Source of the DNA: Aquipseudomonas alcaligenes
GTDB lineage: Bacteria > Pseudomonadota > Gammaproteobacteria > Pseudomonadales > Pseudomonadaceae
Direction: 5' to 3'
Length of the DNA stretch: 64,000 nt
Assembly: GCF_900156545.1 (NCBI RefSeq)
Contig: NZ_FTNW01000004.1
Location: 1 to 64,000 of the forward strand
Both the position numbers and the translations under genes were made by a program. Shown here piece by piece: positions 38,901-48,271 of this stretch. The stretch's first letter is position 1. Each line of letters starts with the position of its first letter. The notes under the pieces were generated by a model that was not told the DNA's origin, searched no databases, and saw only the letters and a list, made by a program, of their open reading frames with translations.

Positions 38901-40655
38901 TCACAGCGGCTGGGCGGGGGTGCTTGCAGCCGCCTGCTGGGCCACTTCGCTGTCCACCGGCTTGGGCCGGATCAGGCTGAAGTCGATCAGGTTCTGCGGC
39001 TGCTGCGGATCGCCGATCAACAGCGGGCGGGCCTTGAACTCGTTGCTCACCAGGCTGCGGCTACGGTCATGCTCGGCGAAGTCGAGGCCGGCCAGGTCGG
39101 CCCAGGTATGCACCAGGCTGGAACTGCTGAACGGTCGCGCCAGAACCTGAGCGAAGTCACGGGGCTGGTGCGCCTGCCACTTCGGCGAGTTCCACAGGAG
39201 GAAGGGAATGGTGTACATCGGGTCGGTCGGCGCCGCCTCGTTGCGCCCCAGCACCTCGGCCTTGGGCGCATCGAACACGGCCTCGCCATGGTCGGCGAGG
39301 TAAAGCAGGAAGCCGTTCGGATCGGTGGCGGCGAACCGCTTGATCAGGCTGGAGACGACGAAGTCGTTGTACAGCACCGCGTTGTCGTAGGCGTTGTAGG
39401 TCGGCAGCTGGTCCTCGCTGACATGCGCCGGCGCGCCGCTGTGGTCGGTGAAGCGCTCGTACTCCGGCGGGTAACGGTACTGGTAGCTCATGTGGGTGCC
39501 GAGCAGATGCACCACGATGAACTTGCGCGGCGCGTCCTCGGCCAGCACCTTGGCAAACGGGTCGAGCACATCGCCATCGTACTGGCGGGCATTCTGCTCG
39601 CGGTTGTTGTTCAGGTAGAACTGCTCGTCCGCCTGTTTGGAGAAGGTGGTGAGCATGGTGTTGCGCTTGGTGATGGTCTGCTGGTTGGTGATCCAGTAGG
39701 TCTTGTAGCCGGCCTGTTTCATCACGCTGACCAGCGACGGGGTATTCAGGTAGGCCTCCGGGTTTTCCTGATCGGCAAAGGTCAGCACCTGCTGCAGCGC
39801 CTCGATGGTGTAGGGCCGCGGGGTGACCGCACCGGTAAACACCTGCAGCTGATCGCGCAGCTTGTCCAGCTCCGGCGTGGTCTCGCGGCCATAGCCATAC
39901 AGGCTCATGCGCTGACGGTTGGTGGACTCGCCGATCACCAGCACCAGGGTGGCCGGCTGGCCGGCGTGGGCGTCACGCAGGTCGGTCAGCGGCGCGATGC
40001 GCTGACGGCCCTCCAGCAGCGCCTGCATGTTGGCCAGCTGAGCACGATACTGGCGGTAGCCGACCACCAGCTGCCAGGGCGTGGCTGGCTCGATGCGCTC
40101 CTCGAAGTTCTCCAGCGCCACCTGCGCGTCTTCATGCTTGCTGAACTGGCGAATCGCCGGGTAACCGAGCGAGGCGAACAGGAAGAAGGCTGCGGCCAGC
40201 GCCGCCGCCGGGCGTGGCAGGTATACCGGACGTACCTGGCGCCAAAGCAGCCAGGCGCCCAGGCCGTAGGCGAAGAAGGCCGGCAGCATCCACCAGGCGA
40301 AATACTGCGCCAGGTACTCGCTGCCTTCGCTGACGTTGGACTCGAAGAGGATGAAGATCACGCTCTGCGAGAACTCCTGGCCGTAGATCAGGAAGTAGCC
40401 GAAACCGGCCAGCGAGCACAACCACAGTGGCACGCCGATCAGCGCCGCCAGCATCCGCGCCCGCGCCGGGAACAGCAGCAGCGGCACCAGCCACAGCAGG
40501 CTCAGCAGCAGCGACTGACGCAAGCCGGAGAAGCCCGCGCTGCCTGTGGCGTAGATCAACGCCTGGGTAACGCCGGAGAAGTACCAGAAGAACAGCAGGG
40601 TCCAGCCTAGGCCGCGCCAGTCGACGGCGGCGCGGGCACGTTGTGCATCAGTCAT
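38901..40655 (-). CDS. cptA: Phosphoethanolamine transferase (CptA-like)
   Basis: A 584-residue inner-membrane enzyme. Five hydrophobic segments lie in the first 200 residues. A periplasmic sulfatase-like domain follows with VIGESTNRQRMSLYGYGRET, where the Thr in GEST is the nucleophile, and YLADHGEAVF, which supplies metal ligands. Such enzymes add phosphoethanolamine to lipid A or the LPS core and affect polymyxin resistance. The CptA label, for LPS-core heptose as acceptor, is my best guess among the family. I start at 40655 (MTDAQRARAAVDW). Confidence 0.85.
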   Translation of the reverse strand: MTDAQRARAAVDWRGLGWTLLFFWYFSGVTQALIYATGSAGFSGLRQSLLLSLLWLVPLLLFPARARMLAALIGVPLWLCSLAGFGYFLIYGQEFSQSVIFILFESNVSEGSEYLAQYFAWWMLPAFFAYGLGAWLLWRQVRPVYLPRPAAALAAAFFLFASLGYPAIRQFSKHEDAQVALENFEERIEPATPWQLVVGYRQYRAQLANMQALLEGRQRIAPLTDLRDAHAGQPATLVLVIGESTNRQRMSLYGYGRETTPELDKLRDQLQVFTGAVTPRPYTIEALQQVLTFADQENPEAYLNTPSLVSVMKQAGYKTYWITNQQTITKRNTMLTTFSKQADEQFYLNNNREQNARQYDGDVLDPFAKVLAEDAPRKFIVVHLLGTHMSYQYRYPPEYERFTDHSGAPAHVSEDQLPTYNAYDNAVLYNDFVVSSLIKRFAATDPNGFLLYLADHGEAVFDAPKAEVLGRNEAAPTDPMYTIPFLLWNSPKWQAHQPRDFAQVLARPFSSSSLVHTWADLAGLDFAEHDRSRSLVSNEFKARPLLIGDPQQPQNLIDFSLIRPKPVDSEVAQQAAASTPAQPL

Positions 40656-40734
40656 CACAGCACCAAGCGCTGGCGGGGAATCCGCCTTATCTCCCGAACT
40701 CTGCCAGGGGAGCTGTGAAAACTTCGTCAACGCC

Positions 40735-42795
40735 TCACTGCAGATGGAAATGCGCGGTGTTCTGCGCCAGGCTGCGGCTGCCCTCGCCCAGCCGGTCGGC
40801 GACGCCATGCACCGCCTGCGCCCCCTGCAGCAAGCTGGCAGCAGCCTGGTCGACCTGCTGAATATTGCCGCTGACCTCCTCGGCGGTGGCGGCCTGCTGC
40901 TCCACGGCGGCCGCGATCTGGGTGAGCATGTCGCTGACGCGCTGCACGGCGCCGGCGATTTCGCCGAGATGATCGCCCAGCTCGGTGACCGCACCGGCAT
41001 CGCCCTCGGCCTGGCTGCAGGCCGTCTGCATCAGCTCCACCGACTGCAGCACCACGCGCTGCAGGCCCTCGACCGTGGCGCTGATCTCGCGGGTCGACTC
41101 CTGGGTGCGCTGCGACAGCGAGCGCACCTCGTCGGCCACCACGGCAAAGCCGCGTCCGGCCTCGCCGGCCCGCGCCGCCTCGATGGCGGCATTCAGCGCC
41201 AGCAGGTTGGTCTGCTCGGCAATGCCCTTGATCACGTCCACCACGCGGTCGATCTGCTGCGCCTGCTGGCGCAGCTCGGCCAGCGCGGCTGCGGTATCGC
41301 CCAGGCGCGCGGTGAGCTGGCGCATGCTGGCGGTGGTCTGCTGGCTGCGCCGGTTGCTCTGCTCGGCAATCGCCAGGGTCTGGCCGGCATCCTGCGCGGC
41401 CAGCTCGCAGTTCTGCGCCACGCTCTGCGCGGTGGCCGCCATCTGCGTGGCGGCGGCGGCGATCTGGCTGACCTGCTGCTGTTGCTGCTCCACCGCACCA
41501 AGGGCACGGCGCGCCTCGTCACTGAGCACCAGCACGGTATCGCCCAGTTCGGCACTCTCGCGGTTGACGCCCTGCAGCGAATCGCGCAGCTGCGCCACCG
41601 CATCGTTGAGGGCGGCGCCGATCAGCGCCAGCTCGTCCTTGCCGTGGACCGTGACGTGGCGACGCAGGTCGCCATCGCGCAGCGACTGCGCCAGCGAGGT
41701 GATGCGCCAGCTGCTACCGCGGATCGACGCCTGCAGGCAAACCAGCGCGTAGAGCGCCAGCGCGACCAACAGGCAAAAGGCGCCGAGGGTGAAGACCAGG
41801 GCACGCAACGCCTGGCTGCGGTACTGCCCGAGGCGGGTATCCAGGGCCTGCAGGGTGGCCTGCTGCAGCGCCTCGACATGCCCCAGCGCGCCATCCATGC
41901 CATGCTCGAACTCGGCGGCCTTGAGGGTGATCCCGGCGTCGCCGTACATCTGCTGATCGAGCTGCTTGAGCCAGGCATCCAGACCGGCCAGGCTCTGCTG
42001 GTAGGCCTGCCCCCAACTCGCCAGCGAAGCCGGCAGCTCGCCCTGCAGGCGCTCGCCGAGCTTGCCCAGCTGCAACCGCGACTCCCCGGCAGTGGCGCGG
42101 ATTTCGCGCAGCTGCAGGCGACTCTGCAGGCTGAACTGGCCGGCAACCACCGCGCCCTGGCCGACGCTGGCGAGCACGCCGAGACGCTGCTGCAGGCGCG
42201 GCGCGTCCTGCGTGGCCAGCTGCATGAGCAGGTAGGTCTCCAGCCAGGGGTCGAGAATCAGGCCGCTGTCGGTGGCGATCTGCTCGCGCAGCGCGGCAAG
42301 GCGTTGCTGGGCCAGGGTGAAGCGGTCATAGGCATCCGGCCACCAGCCGACGCTGCCCAGCGCCTGCGCCCTCAGACCGTCGCGCTCGCCCTGCAGGGCC
42401 TGCAGATCGGCCAGCACCTGCTCGCTGGCGCCCTCGGCGGCCAGCACCTGTTGCAGGGCCTGCAACGCGTCATCCAGTTCGCCATCGGCCTGCTGCAGAC
42501 GACTGAAGGCGGCCTGCGTCTCGTCACTGGCCTGGCGATTGCGCTCGGTGGCCTTCCAGCGCGCCGTGAGGTTGCGCTGGCCCAGCAACTGGCGCTCGAC
42601 CCGGTCCAGCGCCTGCAGCTGCACGACGCCGGAGCGCTCGTCATCGACCACCTTGAGTTTGCCCAGGTAGTTGTCGCCGATCGACCAGGCGGCGTAACAG
42701 AGCGGCAGCAGAAACAGCAATGCCAGCAGCTGGAATTTGCGGGCGAAACTGAATTTCTCCAGGGCATTCACACCGGGTAGCAACAAGGCATTCAT
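40735..42795 (-). CDS. Methyl-accepting chemotaxis protein
   Basis: A 686-residue chemoreceptor. The first transmembrane helix is at about residues 20-40, followed by a large helical periplasmic domain of about 280 residues and a second helix at about 325-350. A HAMP region and the signalling hairpin with [20 protein letters not shown] and [17 protein letters not shown] follow. The ligand is unknown. AGGAG lies at a good distance from the ATG at 42795. It is probably expressed independently of cptA. Confidence 0.92.
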   Translation of the reverse strand: MNALLLPGVNALEKFSFARKFQLLALLFLLPLCYAAWSIGDNYLGKLKVVDDERSGVVQLQALDRVERQLLGQRNLTARWKATERNRQASDETQAAFSRLQQADGELDDALQALQQVLAAEGASEQVLADLQALQGERDGLRAQALGSVGWWPDAYDRFTLAQQRLAALREQIATDSGLILDPWLETYLLMQLATQDAPRLQQRLGVLASVGQGAVVAGQFSLQSRLQLREIRATAGESRLQLGKLGERLQGELPASLASWGQAYQQSLAGLDAWLKQLDQQMYGDAGITLKAAEFEHGMDGALGHVEALQQATLQALDTRLGQYRSQALRALVFTLGAFCLLVALALYALVCLQASIRGSSWRITSLAQSLRDGDLRRHVTVHGKDELALIGAALNDAVAQLRDSLQGVNRESAELGDTVLVLSDEARRALGAVEQQQQQVSQIAAAATQMAATAQSVAQNCELAAQDAGQTLAIAEQSNRRSQQTTASMRQLTARLGDTAAALAELRQQAQQIDRVVDVIKGIAEQTNLLALNAAIEAARAGEAGRGFAVVADEVRSLSQRTQESTREISATVEGLQRVVLQSVELMQTACSQAEGDAGAVTELGDHLGEIAGAVQRVSDMLTQIAAAVEQQAATAEEVSGNIQQVDQAAASLLQGAQAVHGVADRLGEGSRSLAQNTAHFHLQ

Positions 42796-42973
42796 CGTCG
42801 AACTCCTGAATCGGACGAAACCGCGAAGCGCCTGGCGCAGCAAATGCCGCGCCAGGCGCCCGCCCCTCCGAGGCTATGCGCGAGATATCGGACGCCTCGT
42901 CGGTTTCATGAGCTAAACGATAGAAGCATTGCGCCATCCAGGTGCAAAAAGACGCCGTACGGGCCGACCGGGA

Positions 42974-44398
42974 TCACTCGGCGAACGGAGCGCTGCCCTG
43001 GCGCAGGCTGTTGCTCAGCGCCTGGAAGCCCTGCAGCAGCAGTGCGTCGTCGTGCGAGGCATTGCTGACGCTGGCGCGGACGAACTGCGGCACCGCCGCG
43101 CGCCCAACGGCGAAGGCCTCCGCCGTGGCGACCAGGTAATTCTTCAGCTTCAGCTCGGCCTCGACATCCGAGGCTCGCCAGGGCTCGGGCACCTCGATCC
43201 AGAAGTGCGGACACTGCGGATGAGTGCGATAGCTCAGGCCTTCCAGCAGACCCTCGACCAGCTGCTTGCGCCGGCCGATTTCGATGATCTGCTGGCGCAG
43301 CAGCTTCTCCGCGACGCCGCTCTCGATCCAGCCACTGGCCAGCTCCATCGCCAGCGGCGTGGCCATCCAGCAGCTGCCGCGCAGGGCGGCAGCGATGCGG
43401 CTGATCAGCGGCACCGGCGCATGCAAATAGCCCACCCGCAGCCCGGCGGCCACCGCCTTGCTCAGGCTGCCGATCAGCACGCTGCGCTCGGGGGCGTAGA
43501 AGCTCAGGGGCGGCGGACGGTCCTCGACCAGCACCGCATGCGCCTCGTCCTCGATGATCAGCAGGTTATGCTCGCGACAGACGGCGACCAGCGCTTCGCG
43601 CCGCGCCGCGGACAACACGCCGGTGGTCGGGTTCTGCAGGGTCGGCGTGCAGTACAGGGCGGAAATGCGGTGCTGCCGGCACAGCTCGTCGAGCGCCGCC
43701 GGCATCAGCCCTTCCTCGTCCATCGCCGCACCGAGCAGCTTGATGCCGAGCATGCGCGCGGCGCTGATCAGGCCCGGGTAGGTGAGCTGCTCGGTGACCA
43801 GGGTATCGCCGGCGCGCAGCAGGGCCATCAGGGTGCAGAGCAGGCCGTGCTGGCCGCCATTGACGCACAGCACCTGCTCGGCCAGGGGGCGGAAGTCGCC
43901 GTGGGCCAGCCAGCGCGCACCGGCCTGGCGATAGCGCGGCAGGCCGGCGTCCGGCGTGTACAGGGTCATCTCGGCCAGCGTCTGCGGGTTGCGCGCCAGC
44001 TCCAGCAGGCTCTGCGCCAGCAGGCTGGTCTCGGCGCCGGGGATGTGCATGTTGCGGCTCATGTCGAACTGCTCGGGCCGCTCCTCGACGAAGTTGCTGA
44101 AGCCGATGTCGCGCTTGCGCTCCAGGTCGCGCTGGCGCACGAAAGTGCCATCGCCGACCCGCGCCACCACCAGCCCCATGCGCTCCAGCTCGGCATAGGC
44201 CCGGCTGACCGTGCCGATGGTAACCCCCAGGCGGTCGGCCAGACTGCGGTGCGGCGGTAGCTTGGCACCGCCCTCGATGCTGCCATCGAGGATCCGCAGC
44301 TCCATGGCCTCGGCGAGGCGCTTGTACTTGGCGCCATGCCCCGAGCTTAACGCGTCGCGCAGCATTGACACCGTGTCAATAATTGGTTTGACAGCCAT
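42974..44398 (-). CDS. MocR-type GntR/aminotransferase regulator
   Basis: A regulator of about 474 residues that joins a GntR winged helix (KYKRLAEAMELRI ... VTIGTVSRAYAELERMGLV) to a class I aminotransferase fold. The PLP lysine is in IGSLSKAVAAGLRVGY, and CVNGGQHGLL and IIEDEAHAVL fit the fold. MocR regulators use PLP with an amino-acid-like effector. It is divergent from the EamA-JAMM-E1-CysM operon and is the obvious controller of it. I prefer the start at 44398 (GGA seven bases upstream); an ATG at 44419 is possible. TTGACA/TGTCAA repeats overlap its start. Confidence 0.88.
   Translation of the reverse strand: MAVKPIIDTVSMLRDALSSGHGAKYKRLAEAMELRILDGSIEGGAKLPPHRSLADRLGVTIGTVSRAYAELERMGLVVARVGDGTFVRQRDLERKRDIGFSNFVEERPEQFDMSRNMHIPGAETSLLAQSLLELARNPQTLAEMTLYTPDAGLPRYRQAGARWLAHGDFRPLAEQVLCVNGGQHGLLCTLMALLRAGDTLVTEQLTYPGLISAARMLGIKLLGAAMDEEGLMPAALDELCRQHRISALYCTPTLQNPTTGVLSAARREALVAVCREHNLLIIEDEAHAVLVEDRPPPLSFYAPERSVLIGSLSKAVAAGLRVGYLHAPVPLISRIAAALRGSCWMATPLAMELASGWIESGVAEKLLRQQIIEIGRRKQLVEGLLEGLSYRTHPQCPHFWIEVPEPWRASDVEAELKLKNYLVATAEAFAVGRAAVPQFVRASVSNASHDDALLLQGFQALSNSLRQGSAPFAE
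44364..44393. promoter_or_regulatory. TTGACA/TGTCAA repeat cluster at the mocR start
   Basis: ATTGACAC-C-GTGTCAAT is a 17-base palindrome at 44364-44380. Its right half pairs again with TTGACA at 44388-44393, giving TGTCAA-N8-TTGACA. The cluster lies in the first codons of the mocR gene, 97-126 bases before the EamA start. It could be the MocR operator, or part of it a -35 hexamer. Confidence 0.45.
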
Positions 44399-44436
44399 TT
44401 TTCGTCCAAATAGCCTCATTTACCAGTATCAATGCC

Positions 44437-44465
44437 AATTGATCTCTGGATTTAAGGGGTCAATT
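44437..44465. promoter_or_regulatory. Inverted repeat AATTGA-N17-TCAATT in the mocR/eamA gap
   Basis: AATTGA (44437-44442) and TCAATT (44460-44465) face each other in the divergent intergenic region, 25-53 bases before the EamA start. The half-sites share TTGA/TCAA with the cluster over the mocR start, so both may be contacted by the same regulator. Confidence 0.4.
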
Positions 44466-44489
44466 TTGTGATCACGAAGGATTGTCATC

Positions 44490-45434
44490 ATGCCAATGTC
44501 CGCAGCAATTGCAAACACCGGAAAAGCCAGGGGGCAGTGGCTGGCCGCCCTGATCACCAGCCTGCTGTTCCTCACCGTGTGCCTGAGCTGGGGCACCACC
44601 TGGCTGGGCATCAAGATTGCCGTGGAAACCGTACCGCCACTGACCGCCTCCGGCCTGCGCTTTCTCATCGCCTTCCCGCTGTTCCTCAGCTTCGCGCTGA
44701 TCCGCGGTGACTCGATCTTCTTCCCGCGCAGCCACCTGGGCTTTTTCGTCTTCGTCACCCTGGGCTACTTCAGCCTGCCCTACTACCTGCTCAACTACGG
44801 CGAGACCCATGTCTCTTCCGGCCTCACCGCCCTGCTGTTCAGCTGCATGCCGGTGTTCATCCTGATCTTCTCCGCGCTGTTCCTGCGCGAGCGCATCTAC
44901 CTGTCGCAGGTGGTGGGCATCGGCATCGGTTTCGCCAGCCTGTACATGATCCTGCGCAGCCAGGGCCTGAGCCTGGCGCACGACGAATTCGCCGGTGTGC
45001 TGGCCATCCTCGCCGCCGCGGTGATGCACGCCCTGTGCTACGTGGTGACCAAGAAGCAGGGCGCCGAGATCAGCGTGATCACCTACAACACCCTGCCCAT
45101 CGGCCTGGCCGGCATGATGCTGTGCCTGGTCGGCCTGGGCGTGGAGCAGCCGGACTTCGCCGCCATCAGCACGCGCTCCTGGATGGCACTGACCTACCTC
45201 GGCCTGTGCGCCTCGGTCGGCGGCTTCATCGTCTACTTCTTCCTGCTCAAACGCCTGAGCCCGGTGATCCTGTCCTTCGTCTTCATCATCTTCCCGGTAT
45301 TCGCCGTGATCATCGGCTCCTGGTACGAAGGCCAACCGATCTCCCGCGACCTGGCGCTGTACTCCGCGCTGCTGCTGGCCGGTTTCGCCATCACCAAGGT
45401 GCCGGTGGAAAAGCTCCTGGCAAAGCAGGTCTGA
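44490..45434 (+). CDS. EamA/DMT-family exporter
   Basis: A 314-residue inner-membrane protein with about ten hydrophobic segments forming two EamA repeats (FLTVCLSWGTTWLGIKIAVE at the start of the first; AAAVMHALCYVVTKKQG at the second). In E. coli EamA/YdeD exports cysteine and O-acetylserine, which fits the cysteine-synthase-like operon that follows. AAGGA lies seven bases before the ATG. It is the first gene of a six-gene operon with intergenic gaps of 3-19 bases. Confidence 0.88.
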   Translation: MPMSAAIANTGKARGQWLAALITSLLFLTVCLSWGTTWLGIKIAVETVPPLTASGLRFLIAFPLFLSFALIRGDSIFFPRSHLGFFVFVTLGYFSLPYYLLNYGETHVSSGLTALLFSCMPVFILIFSALFLRERIYLSQVVGIGIGFASLYMILRSQGLSLAHDEFAGVLAILAAAVMHALCYVVTKKQGAEISVITYNTLPIGLAGMMLCLVGLGVEQPDFAAISTRSWMALTYLGLCASVGGFIVYFFLLKRLSPVILSFVFIIFPVFAVIIGSWYEGQPISRDLALYSALLLAGFAITKVPVEKLLAKQV

Positions 45435-45438
45435 CGCG

Positions 45439-45900
45439 ATGAGCCACCAGGACGCCCTCACCCCGCAGGCGCTGCAAGCCATCTACCGCCATGCCGCCGC
45501 CACCTACCCCGAGGAATGCTGCGGCTTCGTCTTCGCCGACGCCCGCGTGTACCTCGGCGAGAACATCCAGAACCAGCTCAACCGCCTCGACCCCGAGGTG
45601 TACCGGCGCAGCGCCGTCAACGGCTACACCTTCGCGGTGGCCGACACCCTGCTGCTCAACCGCAGCCTGCGCAGCGACAACCCAGTCCGGGTGATCTACC
45701 ACTCGCACCCCGATGTCGGCGCCTACTTCAGCCGCGAGGACGAGGACAAGGCGCTGTTCATGGGCCAGCCGATCCATCCGGTGGCCTACCTGGTGGTGGA
45801 CGTGCGCGCCGGCGAGGCGCAGGGCGCCAAGCTGTTCGAGTGGAACGGAGAAGAATTCGTCTGCAGCCGGGAGTTCCCCGGCTCCCCCGATAGCCATTGA
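45439..45900 (+). CDS. JAMM/MPN+ metallopeptidase (Mec-like)
   Basis: A 153-residue bacterial JAMM peptidase. The zinc site is YHSHPDVGAYFSREDED (His-x-His plus Asp) with the conserved Glu in YPEECCGF. Relatives cut after the Gly-Gly of ubiquitin-like sulfur carriers: mycobacterial Mec releases cysteine from CysO-Cys, and QbsD trims the carrier QbsE. Its target here is probably the ubiquitin-like part of the next protein, encoded 16 bases downstream. Confidence 0.9.
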   Translation: MSHQDALTPQALQAIYRHAAATYPEECCGFVFADARVYLGENIQNQLNRLDPEVYRRSAVNGYTFAVADTLLLNRSLRSDNPVRVIYHSHPDVGAYFSREDEDKALFMGQPIHPVAYLVVDVRAGEAQGAKLFEWNGEEFVCSREFPGSPDSH

Positions 45901-45916
45901 TAAAGGAGGTTTGGCT

Positions 45917-47329
45917 ATGAGTGTGGTGATTGTTCCGGAAGTGCTGGGCCGTGTCGCCAGATTGCCCGCCACCCGACTGGAGGGGGCCGGCGCGACGGTT
46001 CGCGAACTGGTCGAAGACATCTGCACGCGCCATACGGAGCTGCGCGAGCACCTGTTCTACGGCAACGACCAGTTCAAGGAGCACTTTCTGCTCACCGCCG
46101 GCGGCGAGCTGCTGGAAGCCGACAGCCCGCTGCCGGCCGATGCCGAGTTGGAGATCCTGCTGGCCACCTCCGGTGGACTGGACTGCGATGAGCTGAGCAA
46201 CGACGAGGTACGCCGCTACGTACGCCACATCACCCTGCCCGACGTCGGCCGCCAGGGCCAGCTGCGCCTGAAGCAGGCGCGCGTGCTGATCATCGGTACC
46301 GGCGGTCTGGGCTCGCCGGTCAGCCTGTACCTCGCCGCCGCCGGCATCGGCACCCTCGGCCTGGTGGATTTCGACCGGGTCGAGAGCAGCAACCTGCAAC
46401 GCCAGGTGGTACACGGCAGCGCCACCCTGGGCATGCCCAAGGTCGAGTCGGCGCGGCGCCGCCTGCTCGACCTCAACCCCGCTATCCGCATCGACGCCCA
46501 CGACTGCGCGCTGACGGCGGACAACGCGCTGCAGCTGGTCAGCGACTATGACCTGGTGATCGACGGCACCGACAACTTCACCACCCGCTACCTGCTCAAC
46601 GACGCCTGCGTGCTGCTCGGGCGCCCACTGGTGTATGGCGCCCTGCATCGCTTCGACGGCCAGATGAGCCTGTTCAACTACCGCGAGGGCCCCTGCTACC
46701 GCTGCCTCTACCCGCAGAGCCCGCCCGCCGAACTGGCGCCCAACTGCAACGCCGGCGGGGTGATCGGCGTGTTGCCGGGGGTGGTCGGACTGATCCAGGC
46801 CACCGAGGCGATCAAGCTGATCCTCGGCATCGGCGAGCCCCTGGTCGGACGTCTGATGCGCTTCGATGCGCTGGCCATGACCTTCAGCGAGGTGCGCTTC
46901 AAACGTCGCCCCGACTGCCCCAGCTGCTCACCGACACGCCGCGACCGCAGCCTACAGAGTGAAGCCCCGGTGCAGTGTGCCAGCGCCGTGCGCGACACGG
47001 CGCTGCCGGCGGAGCTGCTGGTCAGCCCGCAGCGGCTGAAGCTGAGCCTGAGCCGCGGCGAGGACCTGCAGTTGCTCGACGTGCGCGAAGCCAACGAACT
47101 GGAAGTGTGTGGCCTGGCGCAGGCACGCAATATCCCGCTGGGCGAGCTGGACCAGCACCTGCACGAACTCGACCCTGAGCGACCGCTGTGCCTGATCTGC
47201 TACGGCGGCCCGCGCGCCGAACGCGCCGCCCAGCGGCTGCTGGAGGCCGGCTTTTCGCGCCTGCAGGTGCTGCAGGGTGGGCTCAAGGCCTGGGCGCGCG
47301 ACATCGACCCCGACATGCCGCTGTACTGA
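45917..47329 (+). CDS. Ubiquitin-like/E1/rhodanese fusion protein
   Basis: A 470-residue protein that combines three sulfur-transfer functions. Residues 1-87 are a MoaD/ThiS/CysO-like beta-grasp domain that ends in LLATSGG. The E1-like MoeB/ThiF domain follows from about residue 92, with GTGGLGSP for ATP, the zinc pairs CYRC and CPSC, and the cysteine in NCNAGGVIGVLPGVVG. The C-terminal rhodanese domain from about 350 has the active cysteine in LICYGGPRAERAA. E1 adenylates a free C-terminal glycine and rhodanese supplies persulfide sulfur, giving a thiocarboxylate. The Gly-Gly is internal (86-87), so it must be exposed by cleavage. A strong AAAGGAGG site precedes the ATG. Confidence 0.9.
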   Translation: MSVVIVPEVLGRVARLPATRLEGAGATVRELVEDICTRHTELREHLFYGNDQFKEHFLLTAGGELLEADSPLPADAELEILLATSGGLDCDELSNDEVRRYVRHITLPDVGRQGQLRLKQARVLIIGTGGLGSPVSLYLAAAGIGTLGLVDFDRVESSNLQRQVVHGSATLGMPKVESARRRLLDLNPAIRIDAHDCALTADNALQLVSDYDLVIDGTDNFTTRYLLNDACVLLGRPLVYGALHRFDGQMSLFNYREGPCYRCLYPQSPPAELAPNCNAGGVIGVLPGVVGLIQATEAIKLILGIGEPLVGRLMRFDALAMTFSEVRFKRRPDCPSCSPTRRDRSLQSEAPVQCASAVRDTALPAELLVSPQRLKLSLSRGEDLQLLDVREANELEVCGLAQARNIPLGELDQHLHELDPERPLCLICYGGPRAERAAQRLLEAGFSRLQVLQGGLKAWARDIDPDMPLY

Positions 47330-47338
47330 GGTCGCGCG

Positions 47339-48253
47339 ATGATCCATGAATCCTTGCTGCAGGCCATCGGCGAGACACCGGTGGTCCGCCTGGCCGCCTT
47401 CAGCGCGGAAACCGGGCTGGAGGTCTACGCCAAGCTGGAATCGCTCAACCCGGGCGGCAGCCACAAGGCGCGCATTGCCCTGGCCATGGTGCGCGACGCC
47501 GAGACCCGCGGCATCCTGCGCCCAGGTAGCGGCCAGACCATCATCGAACCGAGTGGCGGCAACACCGGCATCGGCCTGGCCATCGCCGGCAACATCCTCG
47601 GCTACCGCGTGGTCCTGGTGATACCCGACAACTACAGCCCGGAGAAACAGAAGCTGCTGCGCCTGTACGGCGCCGAGGTGGTGCTGTCCGACAGCCGCCG
47701 CGGCAACAACTCGCACGGCGAGCTGGCCATGGCGCTGCAGCTGGAAAACCCCGGCTACGTGATGCTCAACCAGCAGCGCAACCCGGCCAACCCGGAAATC
47801 CATCGGCGCACCACCGCACAGGAGATTCTGCGCGACTTCGCCACTCTACCACCGGACTGCCTGGTGGCCGGCATCGGCACCGGTGGCCACGTCACCGGCC
47901 TGGGCGAAACACTCAAGGCGGCCTGGCCGCAGCTTCGGGTGTTCGGCGTGGAGCCGGAGCAGTGCGACCTGCTCGCCGATCGTCACGCGCCGCACGAGAT
48001 CCAGGGTCTGTCCATCGGCCTGATACCGGCCATCCTCAACCTCGGCGTGCTCGACGGCATGCTCAAGGTTTCCAAGCAGGACTGCCTGGCGCGGGTACGC
48101 CAGACCATGCGCAGCGACGCGGTCAGTCTCGGGCTGTCATCGGCGGCCAACCTGGCAGCCATCGCCCAGCTGGCCACTGAACTGCCGCGCGGAACCCGGG
48201 TGCTGACGCTGATCTATGACGGCGTCGACAGCTACCTGGCCCACTTCGACTGA
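47339..48253 (+). CDS. Cysteine-synthase-like PLP enzyme (CysK/CysM family)
   Basis: A 304-residue fold-type II PLP enzyme. The PLP lysine is in NPGGSHKARIA, and the phosphate cradle is GIGTGGHVTGLGE. The usual substrate loop (T-S-G-N-T) reads PSGGNTG here, and the C-terminal SSGAA-type segment is SLGLSSAANLA, so it is not a standard CysK. Between the sulfur-carrier fusion and an acetyltransferase it probably adds the thiocarboxylate sulfur to an activated serine-like substrate. The exact acceptor cannot be told. Confidence 0.85.
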   Translation: MIHESLLQAIGETPVVRLAAFSAETGLEVYAKLESLNPGGSHKARIALAMVRDAETRGILRPGSGQTIIEPSGGNTGIGLAIAGNILGYRVVLVIPDNYSPEKQKLLRLYGAEVVLSDSRRGNNSHGELAMALQLENPGYVMLNQQRNPANPEIHRRTTAQEILRDFATLPPDCLVAGIGTGGHVTGLGETLKAAWPQLRVFGVEPEQCDLLADRHAPHEIQGLSIGLIPAILNLGVLDGMLKVSKQDCLARVRQTMRSDAVSLGLSSAANLAAIAQLATELPRGTRVLTLIYDGVDSYLAHFD

Positions 48254-48271
48254 CCCGTGAAGGACGATGGG

